Below, piece by piece: positions 24,091 to 33,195 of a DNA stretch of 64,000 nt (within the stretch, counting starts at the first letter, position 1; each line of letters starts with the position of its first letter). Source of the stretch: Thiemannella venezuelensis (GTDB lineage: Bacteria; Actinomycetota; Actinomycetes; Streptosporangiales; Streptosporangiaceae); NCBI RefSeq assembly GCF_014203605.1, contig NZ_JACHJJ010000021.1, positions 62,001 to 126,000 on the forward strand, written 5' to 3'. Under the pieces are notes generated by a model that did not search any database, was not told the origin of the DNA, and was given only the letters and a program-made list of their open reading frames with translations. Position numbers and translations under genes: made by a program.

Positions 24091-25268
24091 CGGGAACTCC
24101 CGCCGAGCGGCAGCAGGCACCGCACCTCGAACACCCCGTCCGGCCCGGGAGCCGCGCTCAGCGTCCCGCCCAGTGCGGCCGCCCGTGCGCGCATGCCGCC
24201 GATTCCGTTGCCTCCGGCCGGTGCCGCCGCTCCGGTGCCGGCGACACCGTCGTTGCGCACCACGATCTCCAGCATCTCCTCACCGTAGCCGAGCCTCACC
24301 TGGACGGAGGCGGCGCGTGCGTGCCTGCGCACGTTGGTGAGCGACTCCTGCACGATCCGGAACGCGGCGAGGTCGACCGGCGCAGGCAGCGGCCTGCGCT
24401 CGCCCCGGACGGTCAGCTCCACCGGCGTGCCGGTCGCACGGGTGACGTCCAGCAGCCTGCCGATGTGGGTCAGACCTCCGTGCGACGGCGTCCCTTCGTC
24501 GGCGCGCAGCGCCCCGAGCAGGATCTGCACCTCGGCCAGGCCCTCGTCGCTGATCGTCTTGATGGTGGTCAGCGTGTGCGCCACCTGGGCGGGACGGCGG
24601 TCCATCACGTGTACCGCCACCCCGGCCTGCACGCTGATCGCGGCCATGGTGTGGCCCAGGACATCGTGCAGTTCGCGGGCGATCTCGAGTCGCTGCTCGG
24701 CCGCGCGTGCGCGGGCCTGCTCGGCGCGGGTCTCGGCGGCCTGCTCGGCCCGCTCGCGGGCGCCGGCCGTCGCCGCCCGGTGATAGTGCACGGACGCGCC
24801 GAGGGCGACGGCGGCCAGTTCCAGGGACAGGGCGTTGACGGCCCGGTCGTCGAACCACCGGACGTCGAAGGCCGTGTGCACCACGACCGCCGACACCGCG
24901 GCGGTGATCGCCCAGCCCGCCGCGCCCCACCACCGCCCGCGCTCGGCCGCCAGCGTGTAGCAGCCGATCAACGCCGCGAGCGTGGCGAGGCGACCGGGGT
25001 AGCCGAGGAAGTACCACGCCATGGTGATCGCGTTGGCGGCCAGCAGCACCGGCAGCGGTGCGCTGCGCCGTACGCTCAGCACGGGCGCGATCGCACCGGC
25101 CAGCACGACCGCGCCGGCGTCCATCGAGCCGGCGGGGCCGAGCGGGCCGAGCCCGGTCACCCCGGCGGCCAGCACGAGCACGGCCACGCCCACGCCGATC
25201 GCGACGTCGGCGGCGGGAACGCGCAGGACGGGTGCCGGCGCGCTTCGGGACGACCGGGCCTCCATCAT
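24087..25268 (-). CDS. Sensor histidine kinase (HisKA_3, NarL-type)
   Basis: 393 residues. Four to five N-terminal membrane helices (residues 15-160) without a large extracellular loop, a coiled-coil Ala/Glu/Arg-rich linker, then the HisKA_3 dimerisation box EIARELHDVLGHTMAAI containing the phospho-accepting His. An ATPase domain follows (LTNVRRHARAASVQV, NDG and GGNGIGGMRARA). The start overlaps the stop of the upstream secreted-protein gene by 4 bp (ATGA). The input may come from the membrane or from the co-encoded secreted protein. Confidence 0.92.
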   Translation of the reverse strand: MMEARSSRSAPAPVLRVPAADVAIGVGVAVLVLAAGVTGLGPLGPAGSMDAGAVVLAGAIAPVLSVRRSAPLPVLLAANAITMAWYFLGYPGRLATLAALIGCYTLAAERGRWWGAAGWAITAAVSAVVVHTAFDVRWFDDRAVNALSLELAAVALGASVHYHRAATAGARERAEQAAETRAEQARARAAEQRLEIARELHDVLGHTMAAISVQAGVAVHVMDRRPAQVAHTLTTIKTISDEGLAEVQILLGALRADEGTPSHGGLTHIGRLLDVTRATGTPVELTVRGERRPLPAPVDLAAFRIVQESLTNVRRHARAASVQVRLGYGEEMLEIVVRNDGVAGTGAAAPAGGNGIGGMRARAAALGGTLSAAPGPDGVFEVRCLLPLGGSSR

Positions 25269-26146
25269 GGGATCGGGGTGTCGGCGGGAGCGATGGTCAC
25301 CGGTTCGCGCATGCCCTCCTGCGCCAGCATCCGGCCGGTGCGCAGGTTCCGGACCCAGGTGACCAGCGCGTACTCGCCTGGAGGCAGCGCGGTGGTCAGG
25401 AGCGCGGCACGCGACGGCGACATCGGCACCACCCCGGTCGGTCCCGCGGTGAACGGGTAGCCGCCGGTCCCGGAGAAGAACGCGTCCAGATCGGCCGGCG
25501 TCGTGCCGGGACGCACCGGCATCAGCATGGCTTCGTTGAACTGGCTCGACCGGTTCACCACCAGTACCGGTGCCCCCGAGGTGAGCCGGCGGGGCGCCAC
25601 GAAGCCGGAGTCCGTCGCCGTGATCACCGCGGGCGCCGTGATCACCGCGGGCGGGGACGGCGTCCGCGACCCGGCGGCGGAGCCGACGACCCGCAGCGGC
25701 CGGACGCGCTGGGCGAAGTCCGGCTCCCGGACGTCGCGGAAGTCGACCAGATGGTAGCGGCCGGGCGTGACGACCGTGGTCACCGCCGCGGGGATGTGCC
25801 CGGCGGCCGCTCCGCCCAGCATGACGACGTCCTCGGCGACCGCCCGGCCGCCGGCGACCGAGGTGCGCGGGTCGTCGTCCATCGCCTGCGCGAGATGCCG
25901 CAGGTACAGGTCGAGCGGGACCCCCGGCCGCAGCCGTACCAGCCCGATCCACGCGCCCTGCGGGTCCTGCGAGCGCACGTTGAGGGTGAGGGCGCCGGCG
26001 CGGACGCTCGCCGGTGCGGTGAACCCCGAGGGCGTCACCGTGATGTCGACCGCGCCTGCCGGCGCGGCTTCGGCGCGCGCCGGGCCGGCGATCGTGGATG
26101 CGGAGAGGATCGCCATGAACGCTGAGATCCGCAGACGTCGTTTCAT
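25265..26146 (-). CDS. Secreted protein of unknown function, cupredoxin-like repeats
   Basis: 293 residues with a cleavable signal peptide (residues about 1-27, ending ARAEA). The mature protein contains two similar beta-rich halves, each opening with a phrase of the type ITVTPSGFTAPASV / ITATDSGFVAPRRL and ending with PGRYHLVDFRDV / PGEYALVTWVRNL, which resembles cupredoxin-like folds. No copper ligand set is complete. It is the first gene of the kinase/regulator operon, so it may be an accessory sensor. Tentative. Confidence 0.7.
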   Translation of the reverse strand: MKRRLRISAFMAILSASTIAGPARAEAAPAGAVDITVTPSGFTAPASVRAGALTLNVRSQDPQGAWIGLVRLRPGVPLDLYLRHLAQAMDDDPRTSVAGGRAVAEDVVMLGGAAAGHIPAAVTTVVTPGRYHLVDFRDVREPDFAQRVRPLRVVGSAAGSRTPSPPAVITAPAVITATDSGFVAPRRLTSGAPVLVVNRSSQFNEAMLMPVRPGTTPADLDAFFSGTGGYPFTAGPTGVVPMSPSRAALLTTALPPGEYALVTWVRNLRTGRMLAQEGMREPVTIAPADTPIP

Positions 26147-26315
26147 GGAGACGACTGTCGCTCCTGGGCGGGGCCCGCCGCATCGGTCCGGTGAGGTGAT
26201 GTGGCGCTCCCGTCCCCGTGGTAGGCGTCTACCGTCACGGGATGACGATACCGTCAGGGCGGTATCCCGCCGGGCGCCGGGAACCGGGCACCGATCCGCG
26301 GAACCGCGGTCCTCC

Positions 26316-28091
26316 TCATGCCACCGTCTCCCGTGCCACCGTCTCCCGTGCCACCGTGTCCCGTGCCACCGCCGGGTCGTCGGCGTCCAGGGCGGCGCGG
26401 GCGTCCGCCTCGCACCGGGCGAGGGAGCGCCGGGCGAGCTCCTCGCGCACCGCGGCGACGCCCGGCGCCGACATGGACAGGCTGGTGACGCCGAGGCCGG
26501 CCAGGACCGCGGCCAGGAGGGGGTCGGCCGCGGCCTCCCCGCACACCCCGACGGGCTTGCCCGCCGCCCGGCCCGCCCGCGCGCACTCGCCGACCAGCCG
26601 GAGCAGGCCCGGCTGCCACGGGTCGAGCAGATCGGCGAGCTCGCCGTGCTGGCGGTCGGCGGCGAAGGCGTACTGGCTGAGGTCGTTGGTGCCGATGCTG
26701 AGGAAGTCGAGCCCCCGCAGCAGGCGGTCCGCGCGGAGCGCGGCGGCCGGGACCTCGATCATCGCCCCGACGCGGGTGATCCCCCGCTCGCGGGCCCGTA
26801 CGGCGAAGGCCTCCGCCTCGGCCACCGTGGTCACCATCGGCGCCATCACCCACGGCCGCGTGCCGCTCGCCCGGGCGGCCTCGGCGATCGCGTCGAGCTG
26901 GACGTCGAGCACGCCCGGCCGTACCCGGCCGACCCGCAGCCCCCGCACGCCCAGCGCGGGGTTGGGCTCCTGGGGCAGATCGAGGAAGGGCAGCGGTTTG
27001 TCCGTCCCGGCGTCGAGTGTGCGGATCACGACCTTCCCGCCGGGGAAGGCCCGCAGCACCGCCTCGTAGGCGGCGACCTGCTCCTCGAACCCGGGGGCGT
27101 CCCGGCGGCCGAGGAAGAGGAACTCGGTCCGGAAGAGCCCGACCCCCTCGGCCTCCACTCCGCCGCCCAGGTCGGCGGCCGAACCGATGTTGAGCAGCAG
27201 CTCGACCGGGTGGCCGTCGGAGGTCCGGCCGGGACCGGAGCCCGCCGCCAGGCGGCGGCGCTCGGCGGCGGCCTCCCGCTGGACGCGCGCCGCGGTCTCC
27301 TCGCCGATGCCGGTCTCGACCCTCCCGGTCGTGCCGTCGGCCGAGACCCACGTCCCGTCGCCGATCTCCATGGCGCCCCGGCAGGCGACCACGGCGGGCA
27401 GGCCGCGGGAACGGGCGAGGATGGCGGTGTGGCTGGTCGGCCCGCCCTTCTCGGTGACGAGGGCGAGCACGGTCGCGGGGTCCAGGTTCACCGTGTCGGC
27501 GGGGGCGAGGTCCTCGGCGACCAGGACGAACGGATGGCCCGGGTCGGGGATACCGGGCACCGGCAGTCCCAGCACCGCGGCGACGGCCCGGTTGCGGATG
27601 TCGTCGAGGTCGGCGGCGCGCTCGGCGAAGTAGCCGCCCGCGGCCAGCAGCGCCTCCCTGTGGTGGGTGCACGCGGCGTCGACGGCGTGCCCGGCGTCCA
27701 TCCCCGCCGCGATGTTCTCCTCGACCGTCTGGTGCAGCCCCGGATCGGCGGCCATGAACGACTGCGCGTCCAGGATCGCGCCCGCCTCGGGGTCCGAGGC
27801 CTGCTCCGCCCGCGCGGCGCGTGCGGCCAGCTCGGCGGCGACGGCCTCCAGCGCGCGCAGCGCCAGGCCGGCCTCCCGGGCCGGGTCGGCGACCGGGAGC
27901 GGGTCCGGCAGGCGCGGCGGGCCCGCCATCCGGCAGACCCGCCCGGCCGCCCGCCCCGGGCTGACGCCCAGCCCGCGCAGCGTCCCGGCTCCCGTGCCCG
28001 GCCCCGTTCCGGCGCCGGTGCCCTGCTCCGGCGCCGATGCCGGCGCGGGACGCCCGGTCGTGCTCGCCGGGGATCCGCCCGTCTCAGCCAC
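26316..28091 (-). CDS. ptsI: PTS enzyme I (phosphoenolpyruvate-protein phosphotransferase)
   Basis: 591 residues, cytoplasmic. It takes phosphate from PEP onto its active His (GGPTSHTAILAR) and passes it to HPr. The PEP-binding C-domain has GVGLFRTEFLF, LDFLSIGTNDLSQY and the catalytic Cys in GVCGEAAADP. A 35-residue Gly/Thr/Pro-rich N-terminal extension precedes the family start (LRGLGVSPG), and a C-terminal tail has VARETVA-type repeats from a 15-bp DNA repeat. It overlaps the HPr gene by 8 bp. Last gene of the PTS operon. Confidence 0.95.
   Translation of the reverse strand: MAETGGSPASTTGRPAPASAPEQGTGAGTGPGTGAGTLRGLGVSPGRAAGRVCRMAGPPRLPDPLPVADPAREAGLALRALEAVAAELAARAARAEQASDPEAGAILDAQSFMAADPGLHQTVEENIAAGMDAGHAVDAACTHHREALLAAGGYFAERAADLDDIRNRAVAAVLGLPVPGIPDPGHPFVLVAEDLAPADTVNLDPATVLALVTEKGGPTSHTAILARSRGLPAVVACRGAMEIGDGTWVSADGTTGRVETGIGEETAARVQREAAAERRRLAAGSGPGRTSDGHPVELLLNIGSAADLGGGVEAEGVGLFRTEFLFLGRRDAPGFEEQVAAYEAVLRAFPGGKVVIRTLDAGTDKPLPFLDLPQEPNPALGVRGLRVGRVRPGVLDVQLDAIAEAARASGTRPWVMAPMVTTVAEAEAFAVRARERGITRVGAMIEVPAAALRADRLLRGLDFLSIGTNDLSQYAFAADRQHGELADLLDPWQPGLLRLVGECARAGRAAGKPVGVCGEAAADPLLAAVLAGLGVTSLSMSAPGVAAVREELARRSLARCEADARAALDADDPAVARDTVARETVARETVA
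26320..26364 (-). repeat. Three 15-bp tandem units at the 3' end of ptsI
   Basis: Near-identical 15-bp units (26320-26334, 26335-26349, 26350-26364) add repeated T-V-A-R-(E/D) residues to the C-terminus of enzyme I, just before its stop. In-frame slippage product, probably of no catalytic consequence. Confidence 0.85.
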
Positions 28092-28368
28092 CGGAGGCCT
28101 CCTCGGCGTCGAGGTCGCGGGCCAGGAGCCCGGCCAGGGAGTCGAGCGCGGCCTCCGCGCCCGGCCCCTCCGCGTCGAGGGTGACCTCCGTCCCGTGGAC
28201 GGCGCCGAGCGCCAGTACGGCGAGCATGCTGTTGGCGGGGACGGGCCTGCCGTCGCCGACGCGGATGCGCACCGGCACCTCCTGGGCCGCGGCGGCCTGC
28301 ACGAAGAGCTTGGCGGGACGGGCGTGCAGGCCCGTGCGCGATGCGATGACGACTGTCCTCTCCGGCAT
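28084..28368 (-). CDS. ptsH: PTS phosphocarrier protein HPr
   Basis: 94 residues. The phosphorylated His lies at residue 15 in SRTGLHARPAKLF, and the second conserved segment is ANSMLAVLALGAVHGTEV. HPr relays phosphate from enzyme I to the EIIA encoded three genes upstream. Translation is coupled with ptsI (8-bp overlap). The 69-bp gap before it holds a purine-rich leader with GGAG before the start. Confidence 0.95.
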   Translation of the reverse strand: MPERTVVIASRTGLHARPAKLFVQAAAAQEVPVRIRVGDGRPVPANSMLAVLALGAVHGTEVTLDAEGPGAEAALDSLAGLLARDLDAEEASGG

Positions 28369-28437
28369 CTGCGGGGTCTCCTCTCCGGGAGCGGGTCAGG
28401 GGGTTCGGAGGCCGGGGGCGGGGCCGCCGGCCGGGGG

Positions 28438-29472
28438 TCAGGGTTCGACGGTGACCTTGATGGCCTCGCCGCGGCTGACGATGCCGATCCCGTCCAGGAC
28501 CTCGGGCAGCGGCAGCCGGTGGGTGATCAGGTCGGCGACCGGGACCGCGCCGCCCGCGATCAGCCGCAGCGCCTGGGCGTTGTGCGCCGGGCTGGACCCG
28601 TTGGCCCCGACGATGGTCAGCTCCCGGTAGTGCACCAGGTTGGAGTCGCACCGGATGATCGGGTCGTCCTTGGGCAGGCCGCCGAAGAAACTGATCCGCC
28701 CCTGCCGGGCGGCCATCAGCAGCGCCTGCTCCTGGGCCGCCCCGGAGGCCGCGGCGGTGACGACCACGTCGGCGCCCCGGCCCTCGGTCAGCTTGAGGAC
28801 CTGCTCCACGGCGGAGTCGCCGCCCTCGGCGTGCACGGCCGCGTCCGGCCGGACCAGCGCCGCGGCCGTCTCCAGCCGCTCGGCGTTGACGTCCAGGAGG
28901 AACACCCGTCCCGCCCCGCGCGAGCGCGCCAGCCGTACGTGCAGGCAGCCGATGGGGCCCGAGCCCATGATGACGACGTCGTCGCCCTCGCCGACGCGGG
29001 CCAGTTCCTGGCCGTTGAGCACGCAGGCGAGCGGCTCGGCCACCGAGGCCTCGGCGAAGCCGACCCCGTCCGGGATGCGGTTGACGCCGTCCACGGCCAG
29101 GACCTTCGCGGGCACCACCATGTACTCGGCGAAGCCGCCGTCGTAGTGGTAGCCCATCGACTCCTGGTTCGGGCAGACCGTCATCCGGCCCCGGCGGCAC
29201 TCTCCGCACGTCCCGCAGGGGATCGCGGCGATCACCTGCACCCGGTCGCCCGGCGCCCACGCCCCGGTCCCGTCGACCACCTCGCCGGCGATCTCGTGCC
29301 CCATGACGCGCGGCGGCCTGATGTGGTGGTGGCCGTGCTTGAGGATCTTGGCGTCGGTGCCGCAGGTCGAGCAGTTCCGCACGCGGATCCGCAGTTCGCC
29401 GGGGCCCGCCACGGGTTCGGGCGCCTCCTCGACGCGGATGTCGCCGGGGGCGTGGAAACGGGCGACCTTCAC
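28438..29472 (-). CDS. Zinc-dependent alditol-phosphate dehydrogenase (MDR family)
   Basis: 344 residues, medium-chain dehydrogenase. The catalytic zinc site starts at NCSTCGTDAKIL and GHE (VMGHEIAGEV). The four structural-zinc cysteines are in PCGTCGECRRGRMTVCPN, and the NAD-binding loop is VIMGSGPIGCLHVRLA. Its position after a mannitol-type PTS suggests it oxidises the imported alditol phosphate. The classic enzyme in this slot, MtlD, belongs to another fold, so arabitol- or galactitol-phosphate dehydrogenase activity is also possible. The GTG start overlaps the EIIA stop (GTGA) with GGAGG 5 nt upstream. Confidence 0.85.
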   Translation of the reverse strand: MKVARFHAPGDIRVEEAPEPVAGPGELRIRVRNCSTCGTDAKILKHGHHHIRPPRVMGHEIAGEVVDGTGAWAPGDRVQVIAAIPCGTCGECRRGRMTVCPNQESMGYHYDGGFAEYMVVPAKVLAVDGVNRIPDGVGFAEASVAEPLACVLNGQELARVGEGDDVVIMGSGPIGCLHVRLARSRGAGRVFLLDVNAERLETAAALVRPDAAVHAEGGDSAVEQVLKLTEGRGADVVVTAAASGAAQEQALLMAARQGRISFFGGLPKDDPIIRCDSNLVHYRELTIVGANGSSPAHNAQALRLIAGGAVPVADLITHRLPLPEVLDGIGIVSRGEAIKVTVEP

Positions 29473-29921
29473 TGGTCCTCCTCGATCGGTTGCAGCAGCC
29501 GGACCACCTCGGCGACCTCCGCGGCCTCGCGGAGGGCCCGGGCGCGGCCGGGGTCCATCAGGATCTGGGCGAGCTCGGACAGCAGCCGCACGTGGCCGTC
29601 GCCGCGGGCGGCGATGCCGACGCAGACCGCCACCCGCTCGCCGTCCCAGTCGACGCCCTCCGGGAAGCGGAGCACGCAGATCGCGTCGTGGCGGACGACG
29701 TCCTTGGCGGCGAGCGTGCCGTGCGGGATCGCCACCCCCTCGCCCACGTAGGTCGAGATCGAGCGCTCCCGCTCCAGCATGGCGTCGAGGTAGGGGGCCT
29801 CGACCGCGCCGACCTCCAGCAGGGCCCGGCCGCACTGCAGGATGGCGTCGTCGCGGCCGGCGGCCGTGGCGTCCAGCCGTACGGCTCGCGGGTCGAGGGG
29901 GAGCGGGACCGTCTCAGGCAT
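29469..29921 (-). CDS. mtlF: PTS EIIA component, mannitol/fructose type
   Basis: 150 residues. The phosphorylated His lies in the motif GVAIPHGT, which is typical of mannitol-type EIIA, within TYVGEGVAIPHGTLAAKD. It accepts phosphate from HPr and hands it to EIIB. It is a separate polypeptide here, overlapping the EIIB gene by 8 bp, whereas in enterobacteria it is fused to EIIBC. Confidence 0.93.
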   Translation of the reverse strand: MPETVPLPLDPRAVRLDATAAGRDDAILQCGRALLEVGAVEAPYLDAMLERERSISTYVGEGVAIPHGTLAAKDVVRHDAICVLRFPEGVDWDGERVAVCVGIAARGDGHVRLLSELAQILMDPGRARALREAAEVAEVVRLLQPIEEDQ

Positions 29922-30234
29922 CGACGGTCCCGCCCTTCTTGATCGTGTCGATCAGCCGGGTCACCGCGGGGTCGCCGATGAAGACCTGGAAGGGGATCAG
30001 CACGGTGTCCGGGGCCTTGGCGGAGATGGAGGCCCTGGCGCGGGCGGCCAGACCGGCGTGGCAGAGCACCACGTCGGCGTCGCCGGGGATGGAGTTGACC
30101 GGGGTGTGCACCACCTCGATCCCCTCGCCCTTGAGCTGCCTGCGGACCTGGGTGGCGAGCATGACGCTGCTGCCCATGCCCGCGTCGCAGGCTATGACGA
30201 TCTTGCGGATGTCCTTGCTCTCGATGCCGCTCAC
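29914..30234 (-). CDS. PTS EIIB component, mannitol type
   Basis: 106 residues. The phosphocysteine lies in the P-loop IVIACDAGMGSSVMLA. It carries the phosphate to the sugar bound in EIIC. The GTG start is 3 nt after the EIIC stop. A separate EIIB gene is common in actinobacteria. Confidence 0.93.
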   Translation of the reverse strand: MSGIESKDIRKIVIACDAGMGSSVMLATQVRRQLKGEGIEVVHTPVNSIPGDADVVLCHAGLAARARASISAKAPDTVLIPFQVFIGDPAVTRLIDTIKKGGTVDA

Positions 30235-30237
30235 GGG

Positions 30238-31383
30238 TCATGCCTCCTTGCTGGTGGACGGGGTCGCGGGCTCGGCCGCCCCCTGGGCTGTGTCTTCCCC
30301 GGCGTCCTCACCGGCGTCCTGCCCGGTGGCCTCGCGCTCACCCCGGCCGAAGCCCATGAGCACCGCGGCGACCGCGAAGGAGACGGCGGTGGCGATGAGG
30401 ATTCCGGCGATGGAGGCGAACCAGCCGCCCTTGGGCGTCACCGCCAGGTAGGCGAAGACGCTGCCGGGGGAGGGCGGGGCCACCAGGCCCCCGCCGGTGA
30501 GGAGGAAGGTGAGGATCCCCGCCGCGCCGCCGGCGATGACGGCGAGGATGAGGCGCGGCTTCATGAGGACGTACGGGAAGTAGATCTCGTGGATGCCGCC
30601 GAGGAAGTGGATGATCATCGCGGCCGGGGTGCTGGGCCGCAGCGCCCGGGGGCCGAAGAACATGAAGGCCAGCAGCAGCCCGAGGCCGGGGCCCGGGTTG
30701 GTCTCCAGCATGAACAGGATGGACTTGCCCTGCTCGGCGGCCTCGGCGACGCCCAGCGGGCTGAGCACGCCGTGGTTGATGGCGTTGTTGAGGAACAGCA
30801 CCTTGGCCGGTTCGATCAGGATCGAGGCGAGCGGGAGCAGGTTGTTGCCCACCAGCCAGCCGACCGCGTCGCCCGCCGCCTCGGTGACCGTCCGGACCAC
30901 CGGGCCGATGCCCCACACGCCCAGCAGCGCCATGGCGCCGCCGACGATGCCCGCGGTGAAGTTGTCGACCAGCATCTCGAAGCCGGCCCTGGTGCGCTGC
31001 TCGGTGAAGCCGTCCACCAGCTTGAGCAGGTAGGCGGCGAGCGGACCGACGATCATGGCGCCGAGGAACATCGGGACCTCGGAGCCGACGACCACGCCCA
31101 TGGTGGCGACCGCTCCCACCACGGCGCCGCGCTGGCCGTGGACCATCCGCCCGCCGGTGTAGCCGATCAGCACGGGGAGGAGGACCGTGACCATCGGGCC
31201 GACGAGGGCGGCGAAGCTCTCGTTGGGCAGCCAGCCCGTGGGGATGAAGAGCGCGGTGATCAGGCCCCAGGCGATGAAGGCGCCGATGTTCGGCATGATC
31301 ATCCCGGCGAGGTGCCCGCCGAAGCGCTGGATGGAGGCTCTCACCCCGGTTCCCTGGACGGCCGGGGTGTAGTCGGTGGTCAT
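30238..31383 (-). CDS. mtlA: PTS EIIC component, mannitol-type permease
   Basis: 381 residues, integral membrane transporter. The sequence closely follows E. coli MtlA in the EIIC part: MPNIGAFIAWGLITALFIPT, GYTGGRMVHGQRG, FLNNAINHGVLSPLG and FLGGIHEIYFPYVLM. The GGIHE segment holds the substrate-contacting Glu. It imports and phosphorylates mannitol or a related alditol together with EIIA and EIIB. The C-terminus ends in a hydrophilic Glu/Ala/Thr-rich tail instead of the EIIB domain. Confidence 0.94.
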   Translation of the reverse strand: MTTDYTPAVQGTGVRASIQRFGGHLAGMIMPNIGAFIAWGLITALFIPTGWLPNESFAALVGPMVTVLLPVLIGYTGGRMVHGQRGAVVGAVATMGVVVGSEVPMFLGAMIVGPLAAYLLKLVDGFTEQRTRAGFEMLVDNFTAGIVGGAMALLGVWGIGPVVRTVTEAAGDAVGWLVGNNLLPLASILIEPAKVLFLNNAINHGVLSPLGVAEAAEQGKSILFMLETNPGPGLGLLLAFMFFGPRALRPSTPAAMIIHFLGGIHEIYFPYVLMKPRLILAVIAGGAAGILTFLLTGGGLVAPPSPGSVFAYLAVTPKGGWFASIAGILIATAVSFAVAAVLMGFGRGEREATGQDAGEDAGEDTAQGAAEPATPSTSKEA

Positions 31384-31460
31384 GCGATGGTGCTCCTTCC
31401 GGGGTGACCGGCCGGGTGAAGCCGGTCAGGGGGGTGCGGGGAGGTGGTGGTGCGCCGCTG

Positions 31461-32411
31461 TCAGCCCCCGGGCCGCAGCGGCAGGGCGGGATCGGCCGTG
31501 GAGGTGCGGATGCGGTCGCGGCGGACGGCGGCGATGTCCGCGGGGCCGGGCATCCGGCTGCCGGGCAGCGCCACCGCGGCGCTCGCCCAGGCCAGTGCCT
31601 CGGCCAGGGCTTCCTGGCCGCAGGCCCCGGCGGCCAGGAAGCCGGCCAGCATGGCGTCGCCGGCCCCGACGGTGCTGCGCGGTTCGGCGACCGGGCCCTC
31701 GCCGTACCAGACCCCGTCGTCCTGGACCAGGACCGCGCCGTCGGCGCCGAGGCTGGCCAGGACCGTGCGCGCGCCCATCGCCCGGAGCCTGCGCGCCGCC
31801 TCGACCGCGTCGCCGAGTGTGGTGATCGCCATGCCGGTCGCCTCGGCGAGTTCCTCGCGGTTCGGTTTGACCAGCGCGGGCCCGGCGGGCAGCGCCGCGG
31901 TCAGGGCGGGTCCGCTGGTGTCGACGGCGACGAGGATCCCGGCACGGGCGAAGCGGCGGCAGAGCCGGGCGTAGAGGTCGGCCGGGACCCGCGGGGGCAG
32001 GCTGCCCGAGGCGACCACCCAGTCCGCCGAGCTCGCGGCGCCGAGCACCGCCTCGGCCACCGCGTCCAGCTCGGCCGCGGACAGGGCCGTGCCCGGCTCG
32101 TTGACCTTCGTCACCGTGCCGTCGGACTCGGCCAGCGCCACGTTGGACCGGGTCGGCCCGGTCACCGGGACGGTGACCATGTCGATGCCCTCGGCCGACA
32201 GCAGGGCGATGAGCCGCCTGCCCTCGTCGCCGCCGAAGGGCACGACCGCGCAGGACGGCACCTGGTTGGCCAGCAGCGCGCGGGAGACGTTCACCCCCTT
32301 GCCGCCGGGGTCGAGGTGGGCCGCGGCGGCGCGGATGACCGCGCCGCGGGTCAGGGAGCCGACCTCGATCGTCCGGTCCAGGCTGGGGTTGAGGGTGAGG
32401 GTGACGATCAT
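31461..32411 (-). CDS. fruK: 1-phosphofructokinase family sugar-phosphate kinase
   Basis: 316 residues, PfkB fold. Signatures are LDPGGKGVNVSRALL at the N-terminus and STVGAGDAMLAGFLA with the catalytic Asp near the C-terminus. The family includes 1-phosphofructokinase and tagatose-6-phosphate kinase. If the operon's dehydrogenase makes a ketose 6-phosphate, this kinase could make the 1,6-bisphosphate that enters glycolysis; fructose 1-phosphate is the alternative substrate. The start overlaps the stop of the regulator gene by 4 bp. Confidence 0.9.
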   Translation of the reverse strand: MIVTLTLNPSLDRTIEVGSLTRGAVIRAAAAHLDPGGKGVNVSRALLANQVPSCAVVPFGGDEGRRLIALLSAEGIDMVTVPVTGPTRSNVALAESDGTVTKVNEPGTALSAAELDAVAEAVLGAASSADWVVASGSLPPRVPADLYARLCRRFARAGILVAVDTSGPALTAALPAGPALVKPNREELAEATGMAITTLGDAVEAARRLRAMGARTVLASLGADGAVLVQDDGVWYGEGPVAEPRSTVGAGDAMLAGFLAAGACGQEALAEALAWASAAVALPGSRMPGPADIAAVRRDRIRTSTADPALPLRPGG

Positions 32412-33169
32412 GCCCGCACCACCTCGGGCCCGGCCGCCGCGATGTCGGCCGCGATCGCCGCGTCCAGGCCGGTGTCGGTGATCACGACGTCGATCTCGGA
32501 CAGGTCCGCGAACCGGGCCAGGTAGGTGTTGGCGAACTTGGTGTGGTCGGCGAGCAGCACGCTGCGCTGGGCCGCGCCGATCATCGCCCGCTTGATCGCG
32601 GCCTCGGCCGGGTCGGGCGTGGTGAGCCCCTTGACGGCCGAGCAGCCGTTGGCCGCCATGAACGCCACGTCCACGTGCAGGCCGGCCAGCGGGCGCAGGG
32701 CCCAGTCGTCGACGGTGGCCAGCGTCCGCCCGCGGACCCGGCCGCCCAGCATGATCACGCTCAGGTTGGGCCGGACCGCCAGCACGGTGGCCAGCGGCGG
32801 CGAGTTGACGATGACCGTCAGCTCCCGGTCGGCGGGCAGCGCCTGGACCAGCCGGGCGGTCGTCGTCCCGGCGTCGATGATGATCGCCCCGTCGTCCGGC
32901 AGTTCGCCGAGGGCGGCCTTGGCGATGCGCTCCTTCTCCTGGGTCATCACCTCGTCCCTGGCGGCCAGGGCGGGCTCGAAGCCCAGCCGCTCCACCGGGA
33001 TGGCGCCGCCGTGCACGCGCCGCAGCACCCCCGCGCGTTCGAGCGCGGTGAGGTCGCGGCGGACGGTCTCGGTGGTGACGGCGAACTCCTCCGCCAGCGT
33101 CACCACGTCGACCCGCCCGGCCTCCCGCGCGCGCCGCAGGATCTCCTGCTGCCGCTCCTCGGCGTACAT
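32408..33169 (-). CDS. DeoR-family transcriptional regulator of the PTS operon
   Basis: 253 residues. N-terminal HTH with the DeoR signature (VDVVTLAEEFAVTTETVRRDL). The C-terminal sugar-phosphate-sensing domain has DAGTTTARLVQAL and VLLADHTKF. First gene of the eight-gene PTS operon (33169 down to 26316), so autoregulation is likely. Such repressors are released by phosphosugars such as fructose 1-phosphate. Candidate operators lie just upstream. Confidence 0.92.
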   Translation of the reverse strand: MYAEERQQEILRRAREAGRVDVVTLAEEFAVTTETVRRDLTALERAGVLRRVHGGAIPVERLGFEPALAARDEVMTQEKERIAKAALGELPDDGAIIIDAGTTTARLVQALPADRELTVIVNSPPLATVLAVRPNLSVIMLGGRVRGRTLATVDDWALRPLAGLHVDVAFMAANGCSAVKGLTTPDPAEAAIKRAMIGAAQRSVLLADHTKFANTYLARFADLSEIDVVITDTGLDAAIAADIAAAGPEVVRA

Positions 33170-33195
33170 GATTGTGATTCACCGCCATTTCCATG

